From: Aureobasidium sp. EXF-3400 | Taxonomy: Eukaryota > Ascomycota > Dothideomycetes > Dothideales > Saccotheciaceae | Assembly (NCBI GenBank): GCA_024195585.1 | Contig: SWBL01000611.1 | Span: 1-16,504 of the forward strand | DNA: 16,504 nucleotides | Direction: 5' to 3' | In this document: positions 1 to 8,411 of the stretch, one piece after another | Layout of the letters: each line of letters opens with the position of its first letter | Numbering within the stretch: the stretch's first letter is position 1 | The notes under the pieces: generated by a model | Seen by the model: the letters and a program-made list of their open reading frames with translations, nothing else | The model's database searches: none | Told to the model about the DNA's origin: nothing | Position numbers and translations under genes: made by a program

Positions 1-183
1 AGTAGGAAGAGGAAGTTGTCCAGTAGGAAGAGGAAGTTGTCCAGTAGGAAGAGGAAGTTGTCCAGTAGGAAGAGGAAGTTGTCCAGTAGAAGAAGGAAGT
101 TGTCCAGTAGGAAGAGGAAGTTGTCCAGTAGAAGAAGGAAGTTGTCCAGTAGAAAGACGAGATTGTCCAAGACGAGATTGTCC
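1..183. repeat. 21-bp tandem repeat within the left-edge coding frame
   Basis: Eight head-to-tail 21-bp units fill 1-168, followed by a shortened 15-bp unit at 169-183. The array probably continues beyond the left edge. Two main variants occur: one contains aggaagaggaag, the other agaagaaggaag (units starting at 85 and 127). On the minus strand the units read GQLPLPT and GQLPSST, and the N-terminal-most ones are GQSRLST and GQSRL. The unit length is a multiple of three, so changes in copy number keep the frame. The plus-strand Lys/Arg-rich frame through the same DNA is a shadow. Confidence 0.95.
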
Positions 184-480
184 ACTTGGAGCAAAAAGAT
201 CTGATCCAAGTGCATCATAAGGGTTTTGCTGCTGACGAGGTGTTGAATTTACAAGAGAGGAGTGTTGGGCATGAACACTTCCTTCAAGACCTTGTGAAGA
301 AGTAAAGACTTGTTGTTGATACTCTTCTTCTTCTTCAGAAACAGCTTGACTGTTGCCAGGAGGTGATGATGGTGGTGGAGCATCTGAACTCGGATTCGAA
401 CTCATGTTGCTGGGGCGATTAATGGGAGGGAGATCTTGATCGGACTGCCAATTCATTGCTGCCAATTCATCGCGAAGCAT
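1..480 (-). CDS. Unrecognised low-complexity protein, N-terminal part (runs off the left edge)
   Basis: An open frame on the minus strand starts at ATG 480-478 and stays open to the window edge, so the C-terminal part is missing. The nearest in-frame stops (TGA) lie just upstream. In-frame ATGs at 456 and 405 are alternative starts; the one at 405 begins MSSNPSSDAPPP, which looks like a natural N-terminus. The visible part has a Pro/Ser-rich start, an acidic run of five Glu followed by YQQQ, a short segment NPYDALGSDLF, and then Gly-Gln-containing heptads (GQSRLST, GQLPSST, GQLPLPT) encoded by the 21-bp repeat. There is no signal peptide or membrane segment. I do not recognise the protein. 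That the frame is coding is inferred from the in-phase repeat, the clean start and the absence of stops over 160 codons. An intron in this stretch is possible but none is needed. Confidence 0.6.
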   Translation of the reverse strand, partial: MLRDELAAMNWQSDQDLPPINRPSNMSSNPSSDAPPPSSPPGNSQAVSEEEEEYQQQVFTSSQGLEGSVHAQHSSLVNSTPRQQQNPYDALGSDLFAPSGQSRLGQSRLSTGQLPSSTGQLPLPTGQLPSSTGQLPLPTGQLPLPTGQLPLPTGQLPLPT

Positions 481-1987
481 GAATTGGCACTTGCCTCTTG
501 CGCGCGCGCTGTGTCATCTTGTTGCTCACCTTGCACCACTCCACTACAACTCTGTTCTTTCTTTTCATGCGAATAGAATCTCTGTAGTCGTCGTGATTAT
601 TGAGTCAAGTTTGCAATTCAATTTTTTGATTTTCGCGCGAAATGGTTCAAAGCCCACCACGACAACCACCCTGCTGGCTACTTCATTCGACACCTGCACA
701 TGACTATGAAAAAGACGCATCCTGCTCTTCTGATGTATTGCGATTGTAACCCCAAAGTGTTTCTCTTGTGTCATGAATGGTCTATTTGTTTGGGGCAGCA
801 GCCTCTGCACCACGACTCTCATCATGAACCACGTCAAATCAAATTCACCATTCGACTTTCTTGTAGTAGAAACGAAATATCGACGCTTTATTACGCAAGC
901 CGAATGGATGTAACAATTTGATCAAATAACTTGCAAGAAGTGATTGAGAAGAAAGAAAAGGCAAGATTCGGGTTCTTCTTGTTCAGGGTGACAACCACGA
1001 CGGCGATGATTTTCTCGTTTTCTCGCAACGCGTGCATGCTCCTTGGGTCAACCACGACAATCACGACAACCACTATGTTCGCGAAGTGTGTGCTAAGAAA
1101 AAAAAAAAAGAATGCCCTGGAATTGGTATGTAACCGCGTCGGGCGTCAAGAGTCTACGCAAAGTGATCTCGCATGTCGTTGCCATGTTGACGTTGCCGCA
1201 TTAAATATCCTGTATCACGGTCCCGGCAATGATGACACTCCATGAACCTCTAGTCTTGTTCTGCTCACATGACTCAATTCTGACGCTAAACATACACAGA
1301 CACAAGGCATTCTGGCCGACTTTTGGTGGAGGCTGAATGCTCAAAGCATATCGAGTTAAAAGAACCTTGCCGGAGTTTTTGATGATGAGTTGACTGTGGT
1401 TTGGTCGATTGTGGAGCGGGCTGTTTCATGCCAACCTAGTGCGCCCGCCAAACTGCAGGGTCAGAAAGCAACACAGAACCACTTATAGAGATGTTATAAT
1501 TCATCCTGTAATATTTCACGCTTCTTGCAGGACGTTGTAGACATTATATCTCTGCTAGGAGCCGATATTCATAAACCAAGACCTAAAATCTCTACAAGCT
1601 GATCCCCTGAATCAATAGAGTAGCAAACGGTTCAGCTGGGACAAACCTTTAATTTCAATTTGGCGCAGGAGACCCCAGGGCAAGCGTTAGCCACAGCAAG
1701 AGAGCCTGGAGATGCTAACATGGAACTGGACTGGTTCGCGTCTCGGCTTGATCGTGTGGCTTGAAAAAGGCTTGGAGAAGTGGAGACTTGTTAGGACACT
1801 AATGTGTATCGAACGGGGATTACATGGCGGGAGATCTTCTGATGCTTGCGCACGCGTCTCATCTGTAGAGAGACCCACCGGCACTGTGATGACGACGAAA
1901 AAGTTGTTGGGCCTTGAGGATCACATCGTCACATGAATTTTCTAGAGCAAACAGTACCTAGGCGCGCGGCTGTATCAGGTGTCGTGG
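481..1987. other. Intergenic region with no supported gene
   Basis: No frame here has both an ATG start and protein-like composition. The longest frames are low-complexity or overlap each other on opposite strands. The stretch contains an alternating CG run near 499-509, a homopolymer A run near 1097-1108, and a cluster of CCACGAC motifs between 657 and 1067 that is listed separately. It probably holds the promoter of the left-edge minus-strand gene and the distal promoter of the mucin gene. I found no tRNA-like structure when I looked for a TPsiC-like GGTTCRA arm with a matching acceptor stem. Confidence 0.5.
657..1067. promoter_or_regulatory. Cluster of CCACGAC motifs (possible upstream sites)
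   Basis: The heptamer CCACGAC occurs at 657-663, 810-816, 995-1001 and 1052-1058, all in the same orientation, with a near copy TCACGAC at 1061-1067. The last two form a tight pair inside a longer CAACCACGACAA-like stretch. The cluster lies 180-590 bp upstream of the left-edge minus-strand start, where it reads GTCGTGG. I cannot name a factor for it. It could be a binding-site cluster or simple low-complexity DNA. Confidence 0.3.
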
Positions 1988-1995
1988 TATAAAAG
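1988..1995 (+). promoter_or_regulatory. TATA-like box, candidate core promoter of MSB2
   Basis: TATAAAAG stands on the plus strand about 1.25 kb before the mucin start codon. A pyrimidine-rich block typical of fungal transcription starts follows around 2190-2230, and ATG triplets nearly vanish after position 2112. These three facts together make this the best candidate core promoter, but no start site can be read from sequence alone. Confidence 0.4.
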
Positions 1996-2921
1996 ATTGA
2001 TCAAGCGGACAAGGATGCAAGCAAGCCGAGCTATCAGATATTGGAACTATTTTGAGCGCGACAGAAGGTGTCATGATTGGTGGTGGCTTCCATTAGTCTG
2101 CGGAGTGTGATGCACCAAGTCTCAGGTACTTTGCTGATTCGGGAAAAATATCAGCAGTCGGAGAGTTTGGCAGCCGCAACCGAAAGGGCTAATCTCTTGT
2201 TCCCCTTCCTTTCTTCACATCTTTTTCGAGTCTCGACGTCGTCGCTTTCTTGACCGCTGCCGCACCATCCTTTCCTACTTCTTTAACGGTTCCATATTGC
2301 TGCGCATTGCGAGCTTTTTCAATCAACGCGCGCGCGCGACAGCCCGTTGACCTTTCGACTTTCCACCCCTTTTGCCTGCGGTACTCGACAACGGCTTCGC
2401 AGCCCCTCCAGCACTCTTGTTTTCTTTCTCACATCTGACCTACATACTTTCTCTTTTCACGATTCTCACAAGAGTCGGGCCCACCTTCGCTTAATCAACC
2501 ATCGCTGGCCTTTTGATTATCCTCGTCTAATATCGTGGTTGATCGACTTGTCGCCTTGTTTGATCATCCTTTCGTTCATTCATCCATTCTCTTGTTCTTC
2601 CAGCCTTGGAGGATTCGACTTGTTTTCCATCAACCATTGCCGTCGTCCTCTTGTGCGCACAGGGATACTCTTGCTTCACAGAGCGCTCAATCTCCACTAC
2701 TTCAGGACCTCGCATTGTGCCTTGTCGTTTGGCATTAGTCGGTCTTGCTTTCTTTGTATCGGCACGTCAATTCCTTCTTTGTTGACACGAGCGCCGCTGT
2801 GACCGTTGATACATCGTTGTTTCCCGCCACGCCACTCGTAACTGCCCTTTGCGACGCCTCTTTGTCTGCCAACGCCGACCCCTTACACTCATTTTATCAC
2901 GATTGGCTTGGAAGGAAAACG

Positions 2922-2930
2922 ATGTTCTAG
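2922..2930 (+). promoter_or_regulatory. Two-codon minimal uORF in the MSB2 leader
   Basis: ATG TTC TAG is the only ATG-started frame between 2113 and the mucin start codon. It lies about 310 nt upstream of that start, or about 230 nt if the candidate leader intron is spliced out. Very short uORFs can lower or condition translation of the main frame while allowing reinitiation. That role here is inference. Confidence 0.4.
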
Positions 2931-3016
2931 TGTTTCAGACACCTTCATCTTCACACCTCCTCTGTCCTCTTGTTGCCAAAACACCACGGCCGTTGCCCGG
3001 TCTTGTTCAATATCTT

Positions 3017-3095
3017 GTAAGTCACATCTGCTTCCCCCCACTTCCAACACCCTGGCTCCTTGCATAGCAGCCCGGTGCTGACAGGACGTCTACAG
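3017..3095 (+). other. Candidate 5'-leader intron of MSB2 (79 bp)
   Basis: The donor GTAAGT (3017-3022), the branch-point-like GCTGAC (3077-3082) and the acceptor TACAG (ending at 3095) match fungal splice consensus. The branch A lies about 14 bases before the acceptor. The length is in the usual range. It sits wholly in the untranslated leader, so no reading-frame evidence can confirm it. Confidence 0.45.
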
Positions 3096-3239
3096 AATAT
3101 TCACCTTTTGGCATTTCTTGTCAAGTCCACTCGTTTATAAACGCGCTTTTGCCCATAAGTTATACCGCTTGCAGGTCACTGCTTGTCGCCCATAACTCAC
3201 GACTTGAAAAATTCGATCGACAGCTAACTACCGGCCAAC

Positions 3240-6200
3240 ATGAGGACGTCTTCTGCTGTCTGGGCTGCCGCCCTGGCAGTGATGTCGGTCCAGGGTCCCA
3301 TACTAATCACCGCCGAGGCCGCCCCCGCACCTCAGCAAGGTGCCGGTCCTGGACAACAAATGCGATACTACTTTCCTCGCCCCTTGAAGAGACAGAACGC
3401 TTTGCAAAACACGACCAGCTCCTCTACCTCTTCTACTTCTCCGGCTTCCGAAACCCAAACTTCAACACCGAATTCATGGTTCCAAGCCATCTCTTCCCTT
3501 CTTTCCGAATCCCAGGATCCTTCTTCAACATCGTCGTCCGATCTTCAACATCTCTTCTCGACTGCTTCACCTTCTACTGCGCTGGACGCAGCAGCGGCTG
3601 CGACCAGCGACTCGACCACAAACTCTGATGATTCTGCGACTACTTCCAGCACCGCCGATACCTTTGTAGCATCAACTGGCTCGTCGCCCTCTACCACAAT
3701 TCTTCCAACTGCATCTTCGGATTCAACCACATCGTCCTCGATTGACAGTACTGTCAGTTTAGCATCGTCCGAGATCCAGTCATCTATAAAGTCTTCATCC
3801 GTGGCCTCTCCGAGTGCTGCAACCTTGGTAGCATCCACCGGTAGTGTCGCAAGTGAGACAGTTGCTCCGACCATCGCACCTTCCTCGACAGTTGCTCCGA
3901 CCATCACATCTTCCTCGACAGTTGCTCCGACCATCGCATCTTCCTCGACAGTTGCGTCTCCTACCGAGGCTGCTCCTGCTGTTGCATCTACTGGTGGCAT
4001 TCCTTCGGAAGTTGTTCAGCCCACGATCTCATCATCTACAGTACAGTCAACATCATCAGTCGATTCTACCGAGACGTCCACTGCTCAGACCGTTCAGCCA
4101 TCTGAAGCCTCTGTAGCCTCGACTGGCCAAATCTTCTCTGAAACTGTTCAGCCAACTGCTCCGTCCTCCACAGCCTCGGTCGCATCAACTGGTAATCTTC
4201 CCTCGGTGGTCATTCAACCCACGGCCTCGTCCAGTGAAAGCGTCGAAACTACGGCCCCTTCGACTGGTGCCTCTACCGGAAATGTTGTTTCGGAAAGCGT
4301 CGAGCCTACTGCACCCTCCACTGTTGCTTCGACTGGCATCGTTACTTCCGAGAGCGTCGAGCCTACACCTCCCTCTTCGGTCGCTTCAAGTGGTGAGGTA
4401 CCAACCTCGATTGTGCAGCCAACCTCTAGAGAAACATCATCGGACAATATCCAATCGGCTTCCAGCAGTTCGTCACTATCTTCTTCCGTTGGTTCGACTG
4501 GAGTCAATGTTGTCGAATCGGTCACCCCCACCGCTTCAAGTACATTGGCTTTTATTGGTTCGACCGGTAATGTCGTAGAGTCAGTAACGCCAACCCTTTC
4601 GGCCGACTCTAGTGATGCCTCCGCTATTGGCACTACCGGTGCAGTCGTTTCCGAAACCGTCGAGCCAACCGCAGCCGCGACTTCGTCTGATGTTGATGTT
4701 TCAGTTCAGCGACCTGCCTCTACTGGTGGTGTCGTATCCGAATCCGTTACTCCTACTGCTTCGAGTTCTGATGATGTCAAGACGGAAACTGTTATCCCTA
4801 TCGCTGCAGCATCTACAGGTGCTGTCATTCAATCTTCTGACGAAATCCAGCCTACGGCCAACACTGCTTCGTCTGGCTCTGTCATTCAATCCTCTGATGA
4901 GGTTCAGCCTACCGCCAACACTGCTTCGTCTGGCTCTGTGGTTCAGTCTTCTGACGAGGTGCAGCCTACTTCCTCGCCAGACAATACTCAGTCATCAGTC
5001 GCTTCTACTGGTGTTGCCGTTTCGTCTGCCGACGAGGTACAGCCTACTGCAACTACACAAGATTCTAGCAGCGCTGCATCCACTGGCGGCATTCCAGACA
5101 TCGTCATTCTTCCCACAGCTTCCTCGACTAGCGTTTCCCAATCATCAGACTCGAGCACTGGTGGTGGCATCATTGTCGGTCTTTCTACTTTTCTAAATGG
5201 AGGCTCTCCCACCACTTCAACCGCAGCTCCTGTTTCTGCAACTATTAGTGGCGAGTCGAGCACTGGGACTGCCGTGGCCGATCAGACTGACGCCAACAAC
5301 ACGACCGTAGCCGCCACTTCCTCGACCGTTCCTCTCCCTCTCTTCGCAACAACTACTGGTGACTCTACCGAGACCTTGTCCACCGGTACCGCTTCGGCTG
5401 AGAGCTCCACTACTCCCATCATCCCATTGCCCATTGGTATCACCACCTCGGATGGTGGTATTGCTAGTGCTGGTGCTACTGGTACCGCTGATGTCCTGTC
5501 AAGCATTGTTTCTTCAGCACAGTCAGCCGTTGAGACGGGCATCTCTTCTTTGGCTTCTGCTGAGACGACTGACGCCACAAAAACCTCAACCGATGGACCC
5601 ACCGCGACTGGTCTTTTGGGTGGTGTCTTGTCGGGCATTGGTTCTTCTCTCGATTCCGTACTCTCTAGTGTAGTGGCTACAGCCTCTGACAGTGCCATCT
5701 CGTCTTCGCTGGCCTCGGACTTCTCGAGCCTCCTTTCGAGCGCTTCGGCTTCGCTTGCATCTGATACCACCGCTTCTGCAACCGTCACGGATGCTTCTGC
5801 AACATCTACTAGCGCAGCCGAGAACACCACTGAGGCTGTCCCTGGTTCCATCACTGATTCGAGTTCTCTACCGGCCGTCACAGCTACTGACAGCACCGTC
5901 TCTGGTATCAGCACCGTCTCTGGTATCAGCACCGTCTCTGGTATCAGCACTTCAGCTACATCGCAAATCACTGCCTCGGTCACCGATGGTGGAAATACTA
6001 CTGAGAGTGCTACAATTCCTTCGCAGTCGACTTTCATCGGCACCACTGCTACTGACCTTTCTGGAGACATCTCGGCCACAACTTCAGCCACACTGTCTGA
6101 AGCTACTAGCGACATTTCGGGTACCGCCACGAGTGATTCCTTGACGACGACGACAACTGCTACCCCTGGTACTCTAATCTCTGTACCTGCAAACAACACT

Positions 6201-7997
6201 GCAGCATCCGCCATCGATAGCAGTCTGACTTCGGCAACTGCTATTGGCAGCACCGCTACTGCCTCTTCTGAAACCGCTATTGACAGCACCGCTACTGCGT
6301 CCTCTGCAACCGCTACTGGCAGCACCGCTACTGCGTCTTCTCCGACAGAGAGCGCCACTTCATCTGCAGACAGTACTGTCGTGAGCACCGGAACAGCCAT
6401 CTCTGCAACAGTCGCCCCTACAGGTGTTTCACCTTCAATTACCTCCTTCACTGCGTCCACATCTGGTACCCTTGTGATTCCTGTTCCGGTTACAACTCCT
6501 CCATCGTCTCTTCTTTCGTCCATATCTTCTGTCCAGTCGTCAATCGCCTCTTCCGTTTCTGCATCAATCTCATCTGTCGAGTCATCTCTTGCTGCATCCG
6601 CATCAGCTTCACAAGCATCTAGTGTTCCTTCCTTCTTGCCCAATAATGCCACCATGACGACTTCTGCCGCGATTGGCATCTCAACATCCATCCCATTATC
6701 AAGCGGAACCACTCTTGACTTGTCTTCTGGCAGTGAATCTACCATCGCTACAGCTACTTTAGACGTCAGCTCTTCTAAATCCATGGCAGTTTCGAGCGAT
6801 GCTTCAACCACAATTACTTCAGAGGCTACCGCAGTGTCGGCCACTGCCGAGAGCAGCGCATCTGCAAGCCTTTCAAGTGCTACTTCGACTGATGACACCA
6901 TTGTGCCTATTGGATTTGCATCCAGCACCGAGGCATCGTCTCCTCCATTGACATCGGTAGTCCCGACTACACCTGCATCTCCAGCTCCCACGGCAGCATC
7001 CACTTCTCTTGCCTTTGAGCCATCAACCAGCATTGCTCCTACCAGCATTGTACCCATTGGAACCAACACTTATACAACAATGCCCATAGAGACTAGCATC
7101 TTGTATCAACCTTCAGAAACAGCGACTACTTCGACTGCTTCTCAGGCATCTGGTATCCCATCATCAATGCCTCGTGTCATTCAACCTCCTGGTGGCATGC
7201 CATCGGCCCCTGACAATACTACCCTGATCCAGGTTGGTTTCACTTATGGCCTAAACTACCCATTCGTAGTATCCACTGCTGGCTCTGCAAACCAAATCTT
7301 TGAATACCTTCCTTCTGGCTTGGCCTATGGTCTCAACCTTGACGCATCAAAGGTCAAGATGTACGCACTGCAGCCTTACGACACTACCGAGTCATTGCAC
7401 TACATCACCACCTTGGCTCTTGTATATGTTCCATCCGATGCAATCAACCAATTGCAGCTCGATGTGCACACTTCGGTTGCTACCCTATACAACAACCCCG
7501 ATGCATCTACCAAGACTTTGATGGGAATGATCAACCCTGCCATTCCCATGATTCCTGGTGCTAATGGCATGAGCAACAGCCAAGGAAGTGTAAAGAACCC
7601 GTCGGGCTCAGACACCACTTCTGATAGCAATGGTGCACCTCTTGGTGGTGACTCGAGCAGTTCATCGCCCGTCAATGGTACTTCTGTTGGTATTGGTGTT
7701 GGAGCTGTCGCTGGTGCTGCCGTGTATGCCGCAGCTATGGTCTACGTTGCTCGTCGTTACAAGAAGAAGCGCTCTTCGCATGCTCGCAGCAGCAGCGTAC
7801 CATACACTGACGAAAGAGGCGAAATGAGTCAACGCAACAGTGCAGCAAATTACTTCATGTCGGGAGGTCGCGGTCGCGTGACACCTACTAGCGGTAGGGG
7901 TAGTCGCCAAAGTGGAAGTAGTGCCAATGGTCGCAGCGTCAGAGAACAAGGCATCAGTGCTCCTGTCCTTGCAGGCAACTCTCTTGGCTGGAACTAG
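3240..7997 (+). CDS. MSB2: Signalling mucin Msb2, transmembrane sensor upstream of MAP-kinase pathways
   Basis: An uninterrupted frame of 1585 codons runs from ATG 3240 to TAG 7995-7997. Residues 1-27 form a signal peptide (hydrophobic core, AxA-type cleavage near A27). Residues about 50-1310 are an extreme Ser/Thr/Ala-rich mucin region, expected to be heavily O-mannosylated, with degenerate VASTG...SExVxPT units in the first half. A conserved extracellular domain follows at about 1325-1440; it has VGFTYGLNYPFVV at 1332 and later YDTTESLHYITTLALVYVP, NNPDAS and NPAIP, which I recognise as the Hkr1/Msb2 homology region. One membrane span (about 1483-1504, Gly/Ala-rich) is followed by RRYKKKR and an 81-residue cytoplasmic tail rich in Ser, Gly and Arg. 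In other fungi Msb2 acts at the plasma membrane with Sho1 and Cdc42 to activate the Ste11-Ste7-Kss1/Pmk1-type cascade for invasive growth and, in yeast, contributes to HOG signalling. Single-exon structure and length fit the family. Confidence 0.9.
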   Translation: MRTSSAVWAAALAVMSVQGPILITAEAAPAPQQGAGPGQQMRYYFPRPLKRQNALQNTTSSSTSSTSPASETQTSTPNSWFQAISSLLSESQDPSSTSSSDLQHLFSTASPSTALDAAAAATSDSTTNSDDSATTSSTADTFVASTGSSPSTTILPTASSDSTTSSSIDSTVSLASSEIQSSIKSSSVASPSAATLVASTGSVASETVAPTIAPSSTVAPTITSSSTVAPTIASSSTVASPTEAAPAVASTGGIPSEVVQPTISSSTVQSTSSVDSTETSTAQTVQPSEASVASTGQIFSETVQPTAPSSTASVASTGNLPSVVIQPTASSSESVETTAPSTGASTGNVVSESVEPTAPSTVASTGIVTSESVEPTPPSSVASSGEVPTSIVQPTSRETSSDNIQSASSSSSLSSSVGSTGVNVVESVTPTASSTLAFIGSTGNVVESVTPTLSADSSDASAIGTTGAVVSETVEPTAAATSSDVDVSVQRPASTGGVVSESVTPTASSSDDVKTETVIPIAAASTGAVIQSSDEIQPTANTASSGSVIQSSDEVQPTANTASSGSVVQSSDEVQPTSSPDNTQSSVASTGVAVSSADEVQPTATTQDSSSAASTGGIPDIVILPTASSTSVSQSSDSSTGGGIIVGLSTFLNGGSPTTSTAAPVSATISGESSTGTAVADQTDANNTTVAATSSTVPLPLFATTTGDSTETLSTGTASAESSTTPIIPLPIGITTSDGGIASAGATGTADVLSSIVSSAQSAVETGISSLASAETTDATKTSTDGPTATGLLGGVLSGIGSSLDSVLSSVVATASDSAISSSLASDFSSLLSSASASLASDTTASATVTDASATSTSAAENTTEAVPGSITDSSSLPAVTATDSTVSGISTVSGISTVSGISTSATSQITASVTDGGNTTESATIPSQSTFIGTTATDLSGDISATTSATLSEATSDISGTATSDSLTTTTTATPGTLISVPANNTAASAIDSSLTSATAIGSTATASSETAIDSTATASSATATGSTATASSPTESATSSADSTVVSTGTAISATVAPTGVSPSITSFTASTSGTLVIPVPVTTPPSSLLSSISSVQSSIASSVSASISSVESSLAASASASQASSVPSFLPNNATMTTSAAIGISTSIPLSSGTTLDLSSGSESTIATATLDVSSSKSMAVSSDASTTITSEATAVSATAESSASASLSSATSTDDTIVPIGFASSTEASSPPLTSVVPTTPASPAPTAASTSLAFEPSTSIAPTSIVPIGTNTYTTMPIETSILYQPSETATTSTASQASGIPSSMPRVIQPPGGMPSAPDNTTLIQVGFTYGLNYPFVVSTAGSANQIFEYLPSGLAYGLNLDASKVKMYALQPYDTTESLHYITTLALVYVPSDAINQLQLDVHTSVATLYNNPDASTKTLMGMINPAIPMIPGANGMSNSQGSVKNPSGSDTTSDSNGAPLGGDSSSSSPVNGTSVGIGVGAVAGAAVYAAAMVYVARRYKKKRSSHARSSSVPYTDERGEMSQRNSAANYFMSGGRGRVTPTSGRGSRQSGSSANGRSVREQGISAPVLAGNSLGWN
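3861..3950 (+). repeat. Three 30-bp tandem units in the mucin region of MSB2
   Basis: Three direct units (3861-3890, 3891-3920, 3921-3950) differ at only a few positions. Each encodes a ten-residue VAPTIxSSST peptide. The start of a fourth unit, gttgc, diverges after 3951. The near-identity at DNA level suggests recent duplication within an otherwise degenerate repeat field. Confidence 0.9.
4808..4978 (+). repeat. Three 57-bp tandem units in the mucin region of MSB2
   Basis: Two clear units start at 4865 and 4922, and a more diverged one precedes them at about 4808. Each codes for about 19 residues of the form ASSGSVIQSSDEVQPTANT. The SSDE segment is one of the few acidic spots in the mucin stretch. 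Wobble differences between units show they are older than the 30-bp and 18-bp arrays. Confidence 0.85.
5892..5945 (+). repeat. Three identical 18-bp tandem units in MSB2
   Basis: The 18-bp unit agcaccgtctctggtatc occurs three times without change at 5892-5909, 5910-5927 and 5928-5945, and a partial fourth copy begins at 5946. It encodes STVSGI hexapeptides. Perfect identity points to recent expansion, so copy number may vary among strains. Confidence 0.95.
6240..6347 (+). repeat. Three 36-bp near-identical units in MSB2
   Basis: Units at 6240-6275, 6276-6311 and 6312-6347 encode about 12 residues each of the form AxxSTATASSxT. They differ by several substitutions. They continue the mucin field and keep the frame. 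Confidence 0.8.
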
Positions 7998-8411
7998 ATG
8001 ATGATGCTATACCTTTGACGAATTCAAGGATAACCATGTGCGATTACCTTTCTCCTTTTTAACAATTTTCTGTTTTCTTTCTACACCCCTTGTTTACATT
8101 TCCATGTTCACTAAAGCGTGTTCGTTTTTTTTTTCTGTTATTGTCATTGTTGTTGCCACTGTTTAAAAAAAAAAAAAGATTCAAAGACTACTTCACTTCT
8201 TGTAGATTAGCTTTTATACTGAATTCTGGTCAACCTCTTTTTCAAGTCAGAATACATGCAATTTCTCTTGGATGCAACTCATAATAATAATAATACTCTG
8301 TAGTGTATTTTGTGGACTGCTGCCATTGTCAAAAGAGTCTTAGGACCAAGCAAGTGGTAAAAGTGTATTAAAAGTTGGAATATATATACAAAAAGAATGA
8401 ATTCAAAAGAA
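7998..8411. terminator. Shared 3' region between convergent MSB2 and the histidine kinase gene
   Basis: The 414 bases between the two stop codons hold AT-rich processing signals: T and A runs near 8127 and 8165, a TAA-type triplet run near 8281-8296, and TATATATA at 8381-8388, which can serve as an efficiency element on either strand. No protein-like frame is present. The compact spacing means the two 3' untranslated regions could overlap as antisense RNA. Confidence 0.55.

Larger units (their letters stand above)
2170..3239 (+). promoter_or_regulatory. Long ATG-depleted, pyrimidine-rich 5' leader of MSB2 (inferred)
   Basis: These roughly 1070 bases are rich in C and T on the plus strand. 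They contain a single ATG (at 2922) before the mucin start, where about 17 would be expected by chance at equal base frequencies. The last ATG before this stretch is at 2110. Such depletion is what selection on a scanned mRNA leader leaves behind. Frames read through this region exist only if TTG, CTG or GTG are allowed as starts, so I do not call a gene. A candidate intron at 3017-3095 would be removed from the leader. Confidence 0.5.

Noticed and set aside
1..183. CRISPR-like array
   Set aside because: The units are directly adjacent with no spacers and the flanking genes are eukaryotic.
16..204. Plus-strand Lys/Arg/Ser-rich frame through the left repeat
   Set aside because: It starts on TTG and is the reverse shadow of the 21-bp repeat; the minus-strand frame has a proper ATG and more varied sequence beyond the repeat.
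931..1245. Plus-strand frame with Thr runs in the intergenic region
   Set aside because: It lacks an ATG at its start, and its runs come from low-complexity ACC/ACG and poly-A DNA; an opposite-strand frame mirrors it with Val runs.
2347..2802. Plus-strand frame of 151 codons upstream of MSB2
   Set aside because: It has no ATG start (only a near-cognate codon), its composition simply reflects pyrimidine-rich DNA, and it lies in the inferred leader.
3149..3628. Frame overlapping the MSB2 start that could be an overlapping uORF
   Set aside because: It begins at TTG, not ATG, and continues only as an out-of-frame shadow of MSB2.
5282..7069. Antisense frame of 595 codons opposite the mucin region
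   Set aside because: It lies wholly within MSB2. Ser/Thr/Ala-rich coding with few TTA, CTA and TCA codons in one phase leaves the reverse frame open; its Val/Glu/Ala-rich product is typical of such shadows.
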